Shown here: in pieces, positions 16,753 to 23,867 of the stretch | Position numbering within the stretch: the stretch's first letter is position 1 | Layout: every line of letters begins with the position of its first letter | Assembly: GCA_036558905.1 (NCBI GenBank) | Contig: DATBER010000029.1 | Coordinates: forward strand, 43,177-107,176 | Reading direction: 5' to 3' | Origin: DASXRA01 sp036558905 | Lineage (GTDB): Bacteria; Actinomycetota; Actinomycetes; Mycobacteriales; Jatrophihabitantaceae | Length of the DNA: 64,000 bases | Position numbers and translations under genes: made by a program | The notes under the pieces: model-generated | What the model was told of the DNA's origin: nothing | The model's database searches: none | The model's input: the letters and a program-made list of their open reading frames with translations, nothing else

Positions 16753-17403
16753 GTGATCGATTTCGACTGCGACGCGGTGCTGTTCGACCTGGACGGCACC
16801 CTGGTCGACTCGACGGCGAGCGTCGTGCGCGCCTGGCAGGCCACCGCGGCCAAACTCGACATTCCGTTCAGCGCTTTCGAGCCCTACATCCACGGGATCC
16901 CGGGCGAGAAGGTGCTGGCGAGCGTCGCCCCGCAGTTGCCGCCCGAGCAGATCCACGAACTGTCGCAGTGGATGCTGGCCTCGGAAGCGGCCGACACGGC
17001 CGGCATCGTCCCCCAGCCGGGCGCCGTCGACGCGTTGGCCGGCCTGCCGCCCGACCGCTGGGCGATCGTGACCAGTGGCGACACCCGCCTGGCCACTTCC
17101 CGGATCGGAGCGGCCGGGCTGCCGATGCCCGCGGTGCTGGTCAGCGCGGACGACGTGCGGATCGGCAAGCCCGACCCGGAGGCCTACCTGGCCGCCGCCG
17201 CCCGGCTCGGCTACGCACCCGGCCGGTGCCTGGTCGTCGAGGACGCGCCGGCCGGGGTTCGCTCGGGGCAGGCCGCCGGGATGCCGGTACTCGGCGTTTT
17301 GACGACATATCCGCATCTCGACGCAACGGTGACGGTGCCGGATCTGTCCGCCGTCGCCGTGCACGTCGACGAGGACGGGGTTCGGGTCACCGGTCGCGAG
17401 TAG
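16753..17403 (+). CDS. HAD-family sugar-phosphatase-like hydrolase
   Basis: This 216-residue HAD phosphatase has motif I DLDGTLVDS (nucleophile and acid Asp near residues 12-14), motif II Thr/Ser (IVTSGDTR), the motif III Lys (RIGKPDPEAY) and motif IV (VEDAPAGVRSG). The small helical cap places it with beta-phosphoglucomutase/sugar-phosphate phosphatases such as YfbT. The substrate is unknown. The GTG at 16753 is chosen at the beginning of the fold with GGAAGG/AGGG upstream. It is divergent from helY by 28 bp and converges on tatC. Confidence 0.88.
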   Translation: MIDFDCDAVLFDLDGTLVDSTASVVRAWQATAAKLDIPFSAFEPYIHGIPGEKVLASVAPQLPPEQIHELSQWMLASEAADTAGIVPQPGAVDALAGLPPDRWAIVTSGDTRLATSRIGAAGLPMPAVLVSADDVRIGKPDPEAYLAAAARLGYAPGRCLVVEDAPAGVRSGQAAGMPVLGVLTTYPHLDATVTVPDLSAVAVHVDEDGVRVTGRE

Positions 17404-17417
17404 GCGCGCGACCGGGC

Positions 17418-17442
17418 TGGGGCGCCAACGTTGGCAGCTCCA
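17418..17442. terminator. near-perfect palindrome between HAD gene and tatC
   Basis: A 25-bp near-palindrome centred on GCCAACGTTGGC lies between the stops of the convergent HAD gene and tatC. Two positions in each half do not pair. It may serve as a weak bidirectional terminator or as a protein-binding site; no T-tract is present. Confidence 0.4.
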
Positions 17443-17478
17443 GACAAGATGATCAACTAGCCAGGCTGAGCCGGGTGG

Positions 17479-18375
17479 TCAGGTCGTCTCGCCCCAGGGC
17501 TCGTCGAGTGGGCGCGGGATCGGGTCGATGCGCGAGGGCGTGTCGAGCTCCTCGTCCTGCGCGGCCGCCTTGGCCGCCGCCTTGCGGGCGGCCTTGCGCT
17601 TGTCGTGTACGACCGAGAACAGCACCGCGCCCTCGAACAGCAGCACCATCGGCAGCGCCATTGCGCACATGGTGAACGGGTCGGTGGTCGGGGTGGCCAC
17701 CGCGGCGAACAGGAAGATCAGGAAGATCGCGACGCGCTGTGACTTGCGCAGCCATCTGGCCGGCAGCACCCCGGCCAGGTTGGCCATGACCACGACCAGC
17801 GGTAACTCGAACGACGCCCCGAAGACGACGAGCATCAGCACCACGAACGACAGGTAGCTGTCGACGGTCAGCAGGGCCTGGGTGCCGGATCCGGCGATGC
17901 TCAGCACCACGCGCAGGCCTTTGGCGAGCACTACGTAGGCCAGGGCGACGCCGGCCGCGAACAGCAGCGTGGACGCCGCGATGAACCACAGCGTGTACTT
18001 GCGCTCGTTCTTCTTCAGGCCCGGCGTGATGAACGCCCAGATCTGGTATAGCCAGAACGGCGCGGTCAGAACTGCGCCGGCGATGAACGAGACCTTCAGC
18101 CGGGTGGTGAAACCGGCGAGCACCTGGCTGTAGATCAGGTGGCAGCCGCCGCCCTCGGTGCCCGGGAACCGGTGCCTGGCCGGAACCGAGCAGTACGGGT
18201 GCTCGAGGAAGCGCAGGATCGGGTCGTAGAAGACCCAGCCGATGATCGCGCCCGCGGCGATGATCAGCAGCGCGTAGATGACCCGCCGCCGCAGTTCGCG
18301 CAGGTGCTCGATGACCGACATTCGGCCTTCGGGGTTGGGCTCGCGCCGCTTCAGGAACGGTATGCGCAGCTTCAT
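17479..18375 (-). CDS. tatC: Sec-independent protein translocase TatC
   Basis: This 298-residue TatC is the receptor subunit for twin-arginine signal peptides. Six membrane helices are visible. The cytoplasmic N-terminal signature (SVIEHLRELRRRV, residues 20-32) and the conserved periplasmic and loop regions (LYQIWAFITPGLKKNERK) are intact. The C-terminus is charged and coiled. Export substrates likely include the Rieske protein at 28.4 kb, which has a twin-Arg signal. The gene is 4 bp downstream of a small membrane protein gene in the place where mycobacteria carry tatA. No TatA is encoded next to it. Confidence 0.97.
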   Translation of the reverse strand: MKLRIPFLKRREPNPEGRMSVIEHLRELRRRVIYALLIIAAGAIIGWVFYDPILRFLEHPYCSVPARHRFPGTEGGGCHLIYSQVLAGFTTRLKVSFIAGAVLTAPFWLYQIWAFITPGLKKNERKYTLWFIAASTLLFAAGVALAYVVLAKGLRVVLSIAGSGTQALLTVDSYLSFVVLMLVVFGASFELPLVVVMANLAGVLPARWLRKSQRVAIFLIFLFAAVATPTTDPFTMCAMALPMVLLFEGAVLFSVVHDKRKAARKAAAKAAAQDEELDTPSRIDPIPRPLDEPWGETT

Positions 18376-18379
18376 CGGG

Positions 18380-18604
18380 TCACCGGCCGGAGATGCTGCG
18401 CAGGGTGGGCACGCGTCGCTGCGCGTCCGCCACCTGGGCCTGCAGGTCGATCAGCTGGTCCCGCAGAGTCCGTAGGCCGTCCGCGTCCTTGCGGAGTCGC
18501 TTGACTTTTCCGGCCAGATCCCAGGCGCAGAGGCCGAGCACGACAAAGCCGGTGAGGACCGCGATGCCCCAGACAAGGCCGACCAACCACGCCACGCGCC
18601 GCAC
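18380..18604 (-). CDS. small single-pass membrane protein in the tatA position
   Basis: This 74-residue protein has a hydrophobic helix at residues 6-30 (LVGLVWGIAVLTGFVVLGLC), then a basic stretch (KVKRLRKD) and a coiled-coil-like helix (residues 35-62). It sits where tatA lies in the mycobacterial tatA-tatC operon and is co-oriented 4 bp upstream of tatC. It lacks the FG hinge and the glycine-rich amphipathic helix of TatA, so I do not call it TatA. The GTG at 18604 has AGGAGG ten bases upstream. Its role is unknown. A divergent membrane-protein gene begins 83 bp away. Confidence 0.65.
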   Translation of the reverse strand: MRRVAWLVGLVWGIAVLTGFVVLGLCAWDLAGKVKRLRKDADGLRTLRDQLIDLQAQVADAQRRVPTLRSISGR

Positions 18605-18687
18605 TCTACTGAGACCTCCTGAGCGGCGGGCGGCCGGGCGCACCCGGTTCGGGGCGTAGGCGGGGCCACAGCTGCGAGGATGCCGGC

Positions 18688-19239
18688 GTGACTCCGGATA
18701 ACCTGCACGACTTCTTCGTCGCGGCCGCCGGGGTGGCCGGGGCACTGATCGGGCTGCTGTTCGTGGCTATCTCGGTCGCTCGGGAGCGGTTGGCCGAGAC
18801 CGGCGACACGCAGATCCATCGGGTCCGTGCCGCCGCGGCGCTGACCTCGTTCACCAACGCGCTGAGCGTCTCGCTGTTCGCGCTGGTGCCCGGCGATCTG
18901 GTCGGTCCGGCGGTGTTGGCGGTGGCCGTCGTCGGGATCGTCTTCGTCACCGCGTCGTTGCTGTCGCTGATCCGCCTGCGCGGACTGGGTTGGCGTTACC
19001 TGTACGACGCCCTGTTCCTGGCCGGTCTGGTCATCGTCTTCGTGATCCAGCTCGTCGCGGGTACGCGCGCGATCGATGATGTCCACGACGCCGGCCCCTT
19101 CCGGACGATCGCGGTGCTCGTCATCGCCTGCTTCCTGATCGGGATCGCCCGGTCGTGGGAGCTGATCGGCGGCCCGTCGATCTTCGGCCACGAGGTCCGG
19201 GTGATCGTGCACCGGGCCGATCGCGACGCAGCGCCCTAA
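18688..19239 (+). CDS. four-helix integral membrane protein, unknown function
   Basis: This 183-residue protein shows four hydrophobic segments (residues about 11-31, 55-75, 78-100 and 112-132, with a further one near 145-160) and short polar loops. I recognise no family motif. The N-terminal stretch (DFFVAAAGVAGALIGLLFVAISV) recurs in uncharacterised actinobacterial proteins. The GTG at 18688 has GAGGA about 9 bases upstream. It converges on pafC with a 9-bp gap, interrupting the pafBC-tatC run found in mycobacteria. Confidence 0.7.
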   Translation: MTPDNLHDFFVAAAGVAGALIGLLFVAISVARERLAETGDTQIHRVRAAAALTSFTNALSVSLFALVPGDLVGPAVLAVAVVGIVFVTASLLSLIRLRGLGWRYLYDALFLAGLVIVFVIQLVAGTRAIDDVHDAGPFRTIAVLVIACFLIGIARSWELIGGPSIFGHEVRVIVHRADRDAAP

Positions 19240-19248
19240 CGCGTGGCG

Positions 19249-20196
19249 TCACGCCGAGTAGGCCGCCAGCGCCGACCGGGCCTCGTCGCCGATGGACTCG
19301 GCCAGCCACTCGGGCGACAGCACGTGCACGTGGCCGTACGAGCCGAGGGCCAGCGCGCGGACCCAGGCCGGGTCGGCCACTCGGACGCTGAGCTGCCGGC
19401 TGCCGTCGGCGTTGATCGTCTCCGTCTCGGGCGGGTAGTAGTCGCCCACCCAGGCGTAGGCCGGCTTGACGTGCAGCACGACGAGCATGTGCTCGGGCGC
19501 CGGGGTAAACACTCCGTCGCTCAGGTCGCGCAGCTCGGCCTCGGGCGGCGGGCTGGCCGGCTCGTCGAGCACGTCGGCCTGGTCGATGCGGTCGACCCGG
19601 AACACCCGCATGCCCTCGGCCCGGCGGCACCACGCCTCCAGGTAGCTGCGCCCGTCCATCTCGAACAGCCGCATCGGGTCGACGGTGCGCTCGGTCGTCT
19701 CGTCGCGGGTGGCGGTGTAGTAGCGCAGCGCGAGCGCCCGCCGATCGTCGATGGCCTGTTGCAACACGGGCAGCAGTCGCGAGACGCGGTCGAGCTCGAC
19801 GGCCACCGTCTCGGCCTCGACGGATCCACTGGCGGCCGACTCGACCTTGGCCAGCGCCCGCTCGACGGCGTCGCGGTCGGTGACGCCCGGCATCTCGGCC
19901 AGCGTGCGCAGTGCGACCACCAGGGGCAGCGCCTCCTCGGCGGTGAGCCGCAGCGGCCGGGACATGCCGGCGTCGAAGACGACCGAGATGGTGTCGCCCT
20001 CGAACGACAGGTCGATCAGGTCGCCCGGACCGTGGCCGGGCAGCCCGCACATCCACAGCAGCTGCAGGTCGCGGCGCAGCTGGTCCTCGCTGATGCCGAA
20101 GTCGGTGGCCGCCTCCTCGATGGCGATGCCGTTGTGCGCCTGCAGGTACGGCACGAGGGCCAGCAGGCGGGGCAGCCGCTCGCGTTCGCCCGTCAT
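19249..20196 (-). CDS. pafC: WYL-domain transcriptional activator PafC
   Basis: This 315-residue protein is the second subunit of PafBC, an activator of the LexA-independent DNA-damage response. An N-terminal winged helix-turn-helix (about residues 5-60, IEEAATDFGISEDQLRRDLQLL) is followed by a WYL domain (about 150-225, ALALRYYTATRDETTERTVDPMRLFEMDGRSYLEAW) and a WCX C-terminal extension. The ATG at 20196 overlaps the pafB stop (ATGA), so the two subunits are made from one message. A sequence fitting the PafBC-dependent promoter consensus precedes the RecB-like nuclease gene at 43.1 kb in this same window. Confidence 0.95.
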   Translation of the reverse strand: MTGERERLPRLLALVPYLQAHNGIAIEEAATDFGISEDQLRRDLQLLWMCGLPGHGPGDLIDLSFEGDTISVVFDAGMSRPLRLTAEEALPLVVALRTLAEMPGVTDRDAVERALAKVESAASGSVEAETVAVELDRVSRLLPVLQQAIDDRRALALRYYTATRDETTERTVDPMRLFEMDGRSYLEAWCRRAEGMRVFRVDRIDQADVLDEPASPPPEAELRDLSDGVFTPAPEHMLVVLHVKPAYAWVGDYYPPETETINADGSRQLSVRVADPAWVRALALGSYGHVHVLSPEWLAESIGDEARSALAAYSA

Positions 20197-21146
20197 CGCG
20201 CACCGTCCGCGACGGCACCCAGCCGGGCCTTGACCGCCTCGACCAGGTCGGGCGGGTCCAGCGCCCGGGCGCTCGACCCGGCGCTGGCCACGGCGCGGGC
20301 CAGCCAGCTCAGGTCGGAGAAGGTGATGGTCAGCACGCCCTCGTCGTCGCGCGAGGCGTAACGGCGCAACTGGGCGGCGCCCGTGCCGGTGACCCGGACG
20401 CGCGCCACCCGGTCCTCGTCGGGACGCCGGCCGGCCACCGCCTCGAGCAGGTCGATCTTCTCCGGGCGCTCGAACGCGCCGGACTTGCCGTAGGGCGTGA
20501 CGTCGCCCTGCACGCGCGAGAGCCGGAAGCTGCGCATCTCGTCGCGGTTGCGGTCGAAGCCGACCACGTACCACCGTCGCCGCCAGGACAGCACGCCCCA
20601 CGGTTCGATGTCGCGGCGCTCCGGCTCGGCCGACCCCGACTTGAGGTAGTCGAAGCGGACGGCGCGCGCGTGCCGGGCGGCGTCCAGGAAGGTGGGCAGG
20701 CTGGGGTCGCTGGCGTCGACGTGCGGCAGCACTCCGCTTGAAGTCGCCTCGACGTCGGTGCCGCCGGCGCGCAGCTTGATCAGCGCGTTGCGGGCCGGCG
20801 TGCCCAGGGCGGCCGACTGCCACAGCCGGGCGGCCAGGCCGACCGCCGCGGCCTCGGACGGGTCGAACTCGATGGCCGGCAGCTCGTACTCGCGCCGGGT
20901 GATGCGATACCCGTCGTCGGCGTCGAACACGCTGTTGCGCCCGGTCTCCAGCGGTACGCCCAGGTCGCGGAGTTCGGCCTTGTCGCGCTCGAACATGCGC
21001 TTGAACGCCTCGTCGGTGCGGGGATCGCCGTCGGAGGGTTCGTAGCCCGGCACGGCGTCCCGGATGCGCTCGGCGGTCAGGAACTGGCGCGTGGACAGCA
21101 GGCAGATGACCAGGTTGACCAGTCGTTCCGCCCGCCGCGCCGCCAT
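20193..21146 (-). CDS. pafB: WYL-domain transcriptional activator PafB
   Basis: This 317-residue partner of PafC begins MAARRAERLVNLVICLLS, matching the family start. It contains the N-terminal winged HTH (AERIRDAVPGY, FKRMFERDKAELRDLGVPL), a WYL domain (about 145-215, ARAVRFDYLKSG, RRRWYVVGFDRNRDEMRSFRLSRV) and a WCX tail. Together with PafC it recruits RNA polymerase to DNA-damage promoters. The ATG at 21146 lies seven bases after TAGTTT (complement of 21154-21159), implying a leaderless transcript. Upstream in-frame GTG codons would add an Arg-rich extension unlike the family and are not preferred. Confidence 0.95.
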   Translation of the reverse strand: MAARRAERLVNLVICLLSTRQFLTAERIRDAVPGYEPSDGDPRTDEAFKRMFERDKAELRDLGVPLETGRNSVFDADDGYRITRREYELPAIEFDPSEAAAVGLAARLWQSAALGTPARNALIKLRAGGTDVEATSSGVLPHVDASDPSLPTFLDAARHARAVRFDYLKSGSAEPERRDIEPWGVLSWRRRWYVVGFDRNRDEMRSFRLSRVQGDVTPYGKSGAFERPEKIDLLEAVAGRRPDEDRVARVRVTGTGAAQLRRYASRDDEGVLTITFSDLSWLARAVASAGSSARALDPPDLVEAVKARLGAVADGAR

Positions 21147-21153
21147 GTCCTCG

Positions 21154-21159
21154 AAACTA
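21154..21159 (-). promoter_or_regulatory. -10 element of pafBC
   Basis: TAGTTT on the minus strand is separated by seven bases from the pafB ATG, consistent with leaderless transcription. No damage-type TTGTC box precedes it. Confidence 0.45.
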
Positions 21160-21254
21160 ATGCGCGGGCGCGCCCGCCGGGTGGCGGCTCGCGGCGTCCT
21201 CGCGCGTGTCACGCCCCGATCATTGCCGATGGGAGGGCTGTTTCGCACGGCGGT

Positions 21255-21260
21255 TACCCT
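21255..21260 (+). promoter_or_regulatory. -10 element of the DUF3866 gene
   Basis: TACCCT at 21255-21260 lies six bases before the GTG at 21267, with no Shine-Dalgarno sequence between them. A leaderless mRNA is inferred. Confidence 0.45.
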
Positions 21261-21266
21261 CCCCGC

Positions 21267-22331
21267 GTGATTCGGTGGCGGAGCGGAACCGTGGTCGACG
21301 TCCGGCGCGAATGGGACGGGGTCCGCGAGGTGGGCGTGGACGTGCCGAGCGACGGCGTCGTTCCGGCCCTGGCCTACCTCGCCCTCGTCGGCGCGCCCGA
21401 GCCGGGTGATCGGACCGTGCTGAACACGACCGCCCTCGCCCTGGGCCTGGGCACCGGCGGCCACGCCCTGGTGGTGGCCCTGCCCGATCGCCTGCCACCC
21501 GATCCGTCCGGCCCCGGACATCTCGTCAAGGCCCGCTACACGCCGGCCCAGGCCACCGTGCTGGGCGTGGACGAGCCGGACTCGCCGCACCACGCGGTTA
21601 TCGCCGGCGCGACGTCGATCGACGCCATGCCGGTGGTGGTCGCCGACCTGCACTCGGCGCTGCCGGCCGTCGTCGCCGGGGTCCGGGCCGATCGCCCGGA
21701 CGCGCGCATCGCCTACGTGCTGACCGACGGCGGGGCGCTGCCGCTGTGGTACTCGCGCACGGTGGCCCAGTTGCGTCCGCTGCTCGCCGGCACGGTGAGT
21801 GCCGGTCAGGCGCTCGGCGGTGACCTGGAGGCGGTCACGGTGCACACGGCGCTGCTGGCCGCCCGGCACGTCCTGCGGGCCGACGTCACGGTGGTGACCC
21901 AGGGGCCGGGCAACCTCGGCACGTCCACGCCGTGGGGGTTCTCCGGGGTGGCGGCCGGCGAAGTGGTCAACGCCGTGGCGGTACTCGGTGGCCGTCCGGT
22001 CGGTGCGCTGCGCCTGTCCGACGCCGACCCGCGCGAACGGCACCGCGGCGTCTCGCATCACGCGCTGACCGCGTTCGGGCGGGTGGCCCTGGCCGCTGCC
22101 GACCTGGTCGTGCCGGCCGGCCTGGACGCCGTGCTGGCCCGGACGGTGGCCGACGACCTGGCCCCGCTCGGCGCGCGGCACCGCATCGTCATGGTGCCGG
22201 TCGACGGGCTGGACGCCGCTCTGCGCGCGCTGCCGCTGCGCCTGTCGACGATGGGCCGCGACCTGGACGAGGACCACGCCTACTTCCTGGCCGCCGCAGC
22301 CGCAGGCCGGCACGCCGCCGCGCTGCTGTGA
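21267..22331 (+). CDS. DUF3866 family protein
   Basis: This 354-residue protein matches the actinobacterial/firmicute DUF3866 family over its whole length. Recognisable stretches are the N-terminal beta-rich segment (RSGTVVDVRREWDGVREVGV), a Gly/Thr-rich centre (NTTALALGLGTGGHALVVA), HLVKARYTPAQ, and the later TQGPGNLGTSTPWGFSGVAAGEVVNAV and HRGVSHHALTAFG. Function is unknown; the nucleotide-binding-like glycine clusters are suggestive only. The GTG at 21267 follows a TACCCT hexamer by six bases. It sits between pafB and the phosphatase fusion and is divergent from pafB by 120 bp. Confidence 0.88.
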   Translation: MIRWRSGTVVDVRREWDGVREVGVDVPSDGVVPALAYLALVGAPEPGDRTVLNTTALALGLGTGGHALVVALPDRLPPDPSGPGHLVKARYTPAQATVLGVDEPDSPHHAVIAGATSIDAMPVVVADLHSALPAVVAGVRADRPDARIAYVLTDGGALPLWYSRTVAQLRPLLAGTVSAGQALGGDLEAVTVHTALLAARHVLRADVTVVTQGPGNLGTSTPWGFSGVAAGEVVNAVAVLGGRPVGALRLSDADPRERHRGVSHHALTAFGRVALAAADLVVPAGLDAVLARTVADDLAPLGARHRIVMVPVDGLDAALRALPLRLSTMGRDLDEDHAYFLAAAAAGRHAAALL

Positions 22332-22348
22332 CCCTCCGCGCACCTTTG

Positions 22349-22404
22349 CTTGATCAACAGCGAATCCTGGTCGCCGGGACGACCACATTTCGCTGTTGAT
22401 CAAG
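22349..22404. terminator. compound inverted repeat reaching into the fusion gene's stop codon
   Basis: Arms CTTGATCAACAGCGAA (22349-22364) and TTCGCTGTTGATCAAG (22389-22404) pair perfectly over 16 bp. Inside, TGGTCG (22368-22373) and CGACCA (22380-22385) form a second stem around CCGGGA. The right arm covers the last bases and the stop codon of the minus-strand gene. It may be a bidirectional terminator or a dispersed REP-like unit. Confidence 0.65.
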
Positions 22405-23740
22405 AACTGGGCGGCACGGGCGCCAAGTCGATGTGCGTGGTGAGCCGGCGCAGGCCCAGCTGCTCGTAGAACGGGCCCAGCGGCTCCTCGCAGTGCAGCC
22501 AGGCAATGCCGGCCACCCGCACCGCGTGCTCGACGGCCGCCGCCGAGATCAGCCGGCCGAATCCGCGCCCGCGCTGCTCGGGCAGCACGGCGATCCCCGA
22601 CACGTAGGCCGTGCCGCCGGCCTGGGTCACCCGCGCACATCCGGCCGGGGCGCCGTCGACCCGCAGCACCAGGAACGCGTGGTCGGCCCGGCCGAACCGT
22701 CCGTTGAGCAGCGGCGCCTGGTCGCTGCCGTACACCTCCAGGAACTCCTCGGCCGAGTGGGCCGGGCCGATCTCGCAGCCCTCGGGCACCGTGATCCAGG
22801 GCCGCCTGTCGGTGATCCACACGCCCAGCCGCTGCGCCGGGACCAGCCGGGGCGGCAGCGACCCGGCCTGCTCGGCCCGCGCCCGCAGCAGCCAGACGCC
22901 CGGCCGGGCCGCCTCCAGCCAGGCCAGCACGTCGTCCAGGTGGCCGGGTGCCGGCAGGTCGGCGTGCTCGGTGAGCGTGGCCCGGGTGGCCCACGGCGCG
23001 TCGATCGCGAAATAGCTGCAGGGCACGCCGTGCACGTCGGTCGCAGCACCGGATGCGCGCTCCACCGCGGCCTCGGCCCGGCCGACCAGATCGACCAGAT
23101 CGCCCGGATGCGGGGCCCGGTCGGGGTCGCCCGGCCACTGCCGCAACGCCCAGCCGTCGGCGTCGACGTCCAGCTCGACCAGCCCGCAGTTGGGCACGAA
23201 GCGGTCGCGGCCGAAGTCGTCGGGCACATCGGTGGCGCAGCGGGGCAGGGCGCACGACATGATGCCGCCGTGGCTGACGACGACCACCGTCTCGCCGCGG
23301 TGCTGGTCGGCCACCTCGGCCAGGGCGTCGCGCATCCGGCCCACGACCTCGTGCCCGGTCTCGCCCTCGTCGACTCCGGCCGTCAGCTCGCCGTCGAACC
23401 AGCGCAGGAACGTCTGGTCGATGTGCGCCCAGTCCTCCTCGGCCAGGCTGCCCTCGCACCGGCCCATGCTGAACTCGCGGACGCCCTCGAGGGCGCCCAG
23501 TCCGACCCCGAACGCGTCGGCGATGACCTGTCCGGTCTGCTGGGCCCGCAGCAGCGGTGAGGCGTACACGTAGCTGATCCGCCGGCCCCGCAGCCGCTCG
23601 GCCAGGGCGGCCGCCTGACCGAGACCGCGGGCGGTCAGCGGCTCTCCGGGCATGGCCGCACTCAGCCGGTGACCGACGTTGCCCTCGCTCTCACCGTGGC
23701 GCACCACCAGGATGGTCGCCGCGCACTGCAGATCACTCAC
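22400..23740 (-). CDS. histidine phosphatase - GNAT acetyltransferase fusion
   Basis: This 446-residue protein joins two domains. Residues 8-200 are a histidine phosphatase/phosphoglycerate-mutase domain, with the RHG catalytic box (VVRHGESEGN, His near 15), the ASPLLRAQQT motif and the second catalytic His in VVVSHGGIMS. Residues about 325-440 are a GNAT acetyltransferase domain with the acetyl-CoA loop (LPEQRGRGFGRLISAAAV) and a C-terminal GPFYEQLGL signature. The linker is about 120 residues and may hold a small separate domain. Neither substrate is known. The GTG at 23740 lies seven bases after TAACGT (complement of 23748-23753), implying a leaderless mRNA. It lies downstream of pafA on the same strand. 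Confidence 0.88.
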   Translation of the reverse strand: MSDLQCAATILVVRHGESEGNVGHRLSAAMPGEPLTARGLGQAAALAERLRGRRISYVYASPLLRAQQTGQVIADAFGVGLGALEGVREFSMGRCEGSLAEEDWAHIDQTFLRWFDGELTAGVDEGETGHEVVGRMRDALAEVADQHRGETVVVVSHGGIMSCALPRCATDVPDDFGRDRFVPNCGLVELDVDADGWALRQWPGDPDRAPHPGDLVDLVGRAEAAVERASGAATDVHGVPCSYFAIDAPWATRATLTEHADLPAPGHLDDVLAWLEAARPGVWLLRARAEQAGSLPPRLVPAQRLGVWITDRRPWITVPEGCEIGPAHSAEEFLEVYGSDQAPLLNGRFGRADHAFLVLRVDGAPAGCARVTQAGGTAYVSGIAVLPEQRGRGFGRLISAAAVEHAVRVAGIAWLHCEEPLGPFYEQLGLRRLTTHIDLAPVPPSS

Positions 23741-23747
23741 GCGCTCA

Positions 23748-23753
23748 ACGTTA
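23748..23753 (-). promoter_or_regulatory. -10 element of the phosphatase-GNAT gene
   Basis: TAACGT on the minus strand is seven bases from the GTG at 23740, with no Shine-Dalgarno sequence between them. The gene therefore seems to have its own promoter despite following pafA. Confidence 0.45.
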
Positions 23754-23867
23754 TCGGGCGCGGCGCAGTCGATCCGCCGCGTTGGCCGGCCTTGGTGAGA
23801 ACCGCGAGACCGCAGCCGCGCCGACGCGAATCCAGTTGATCGATCCTTCCGGCGCGATCCGCTTGCT

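Noticed and set aside
18380..18604. Calling the 74-residue protein TatA
   Set aside because: It has one membrane helix and lies next to tatC, but the FG hinge and typical amphipathic helix are missing.
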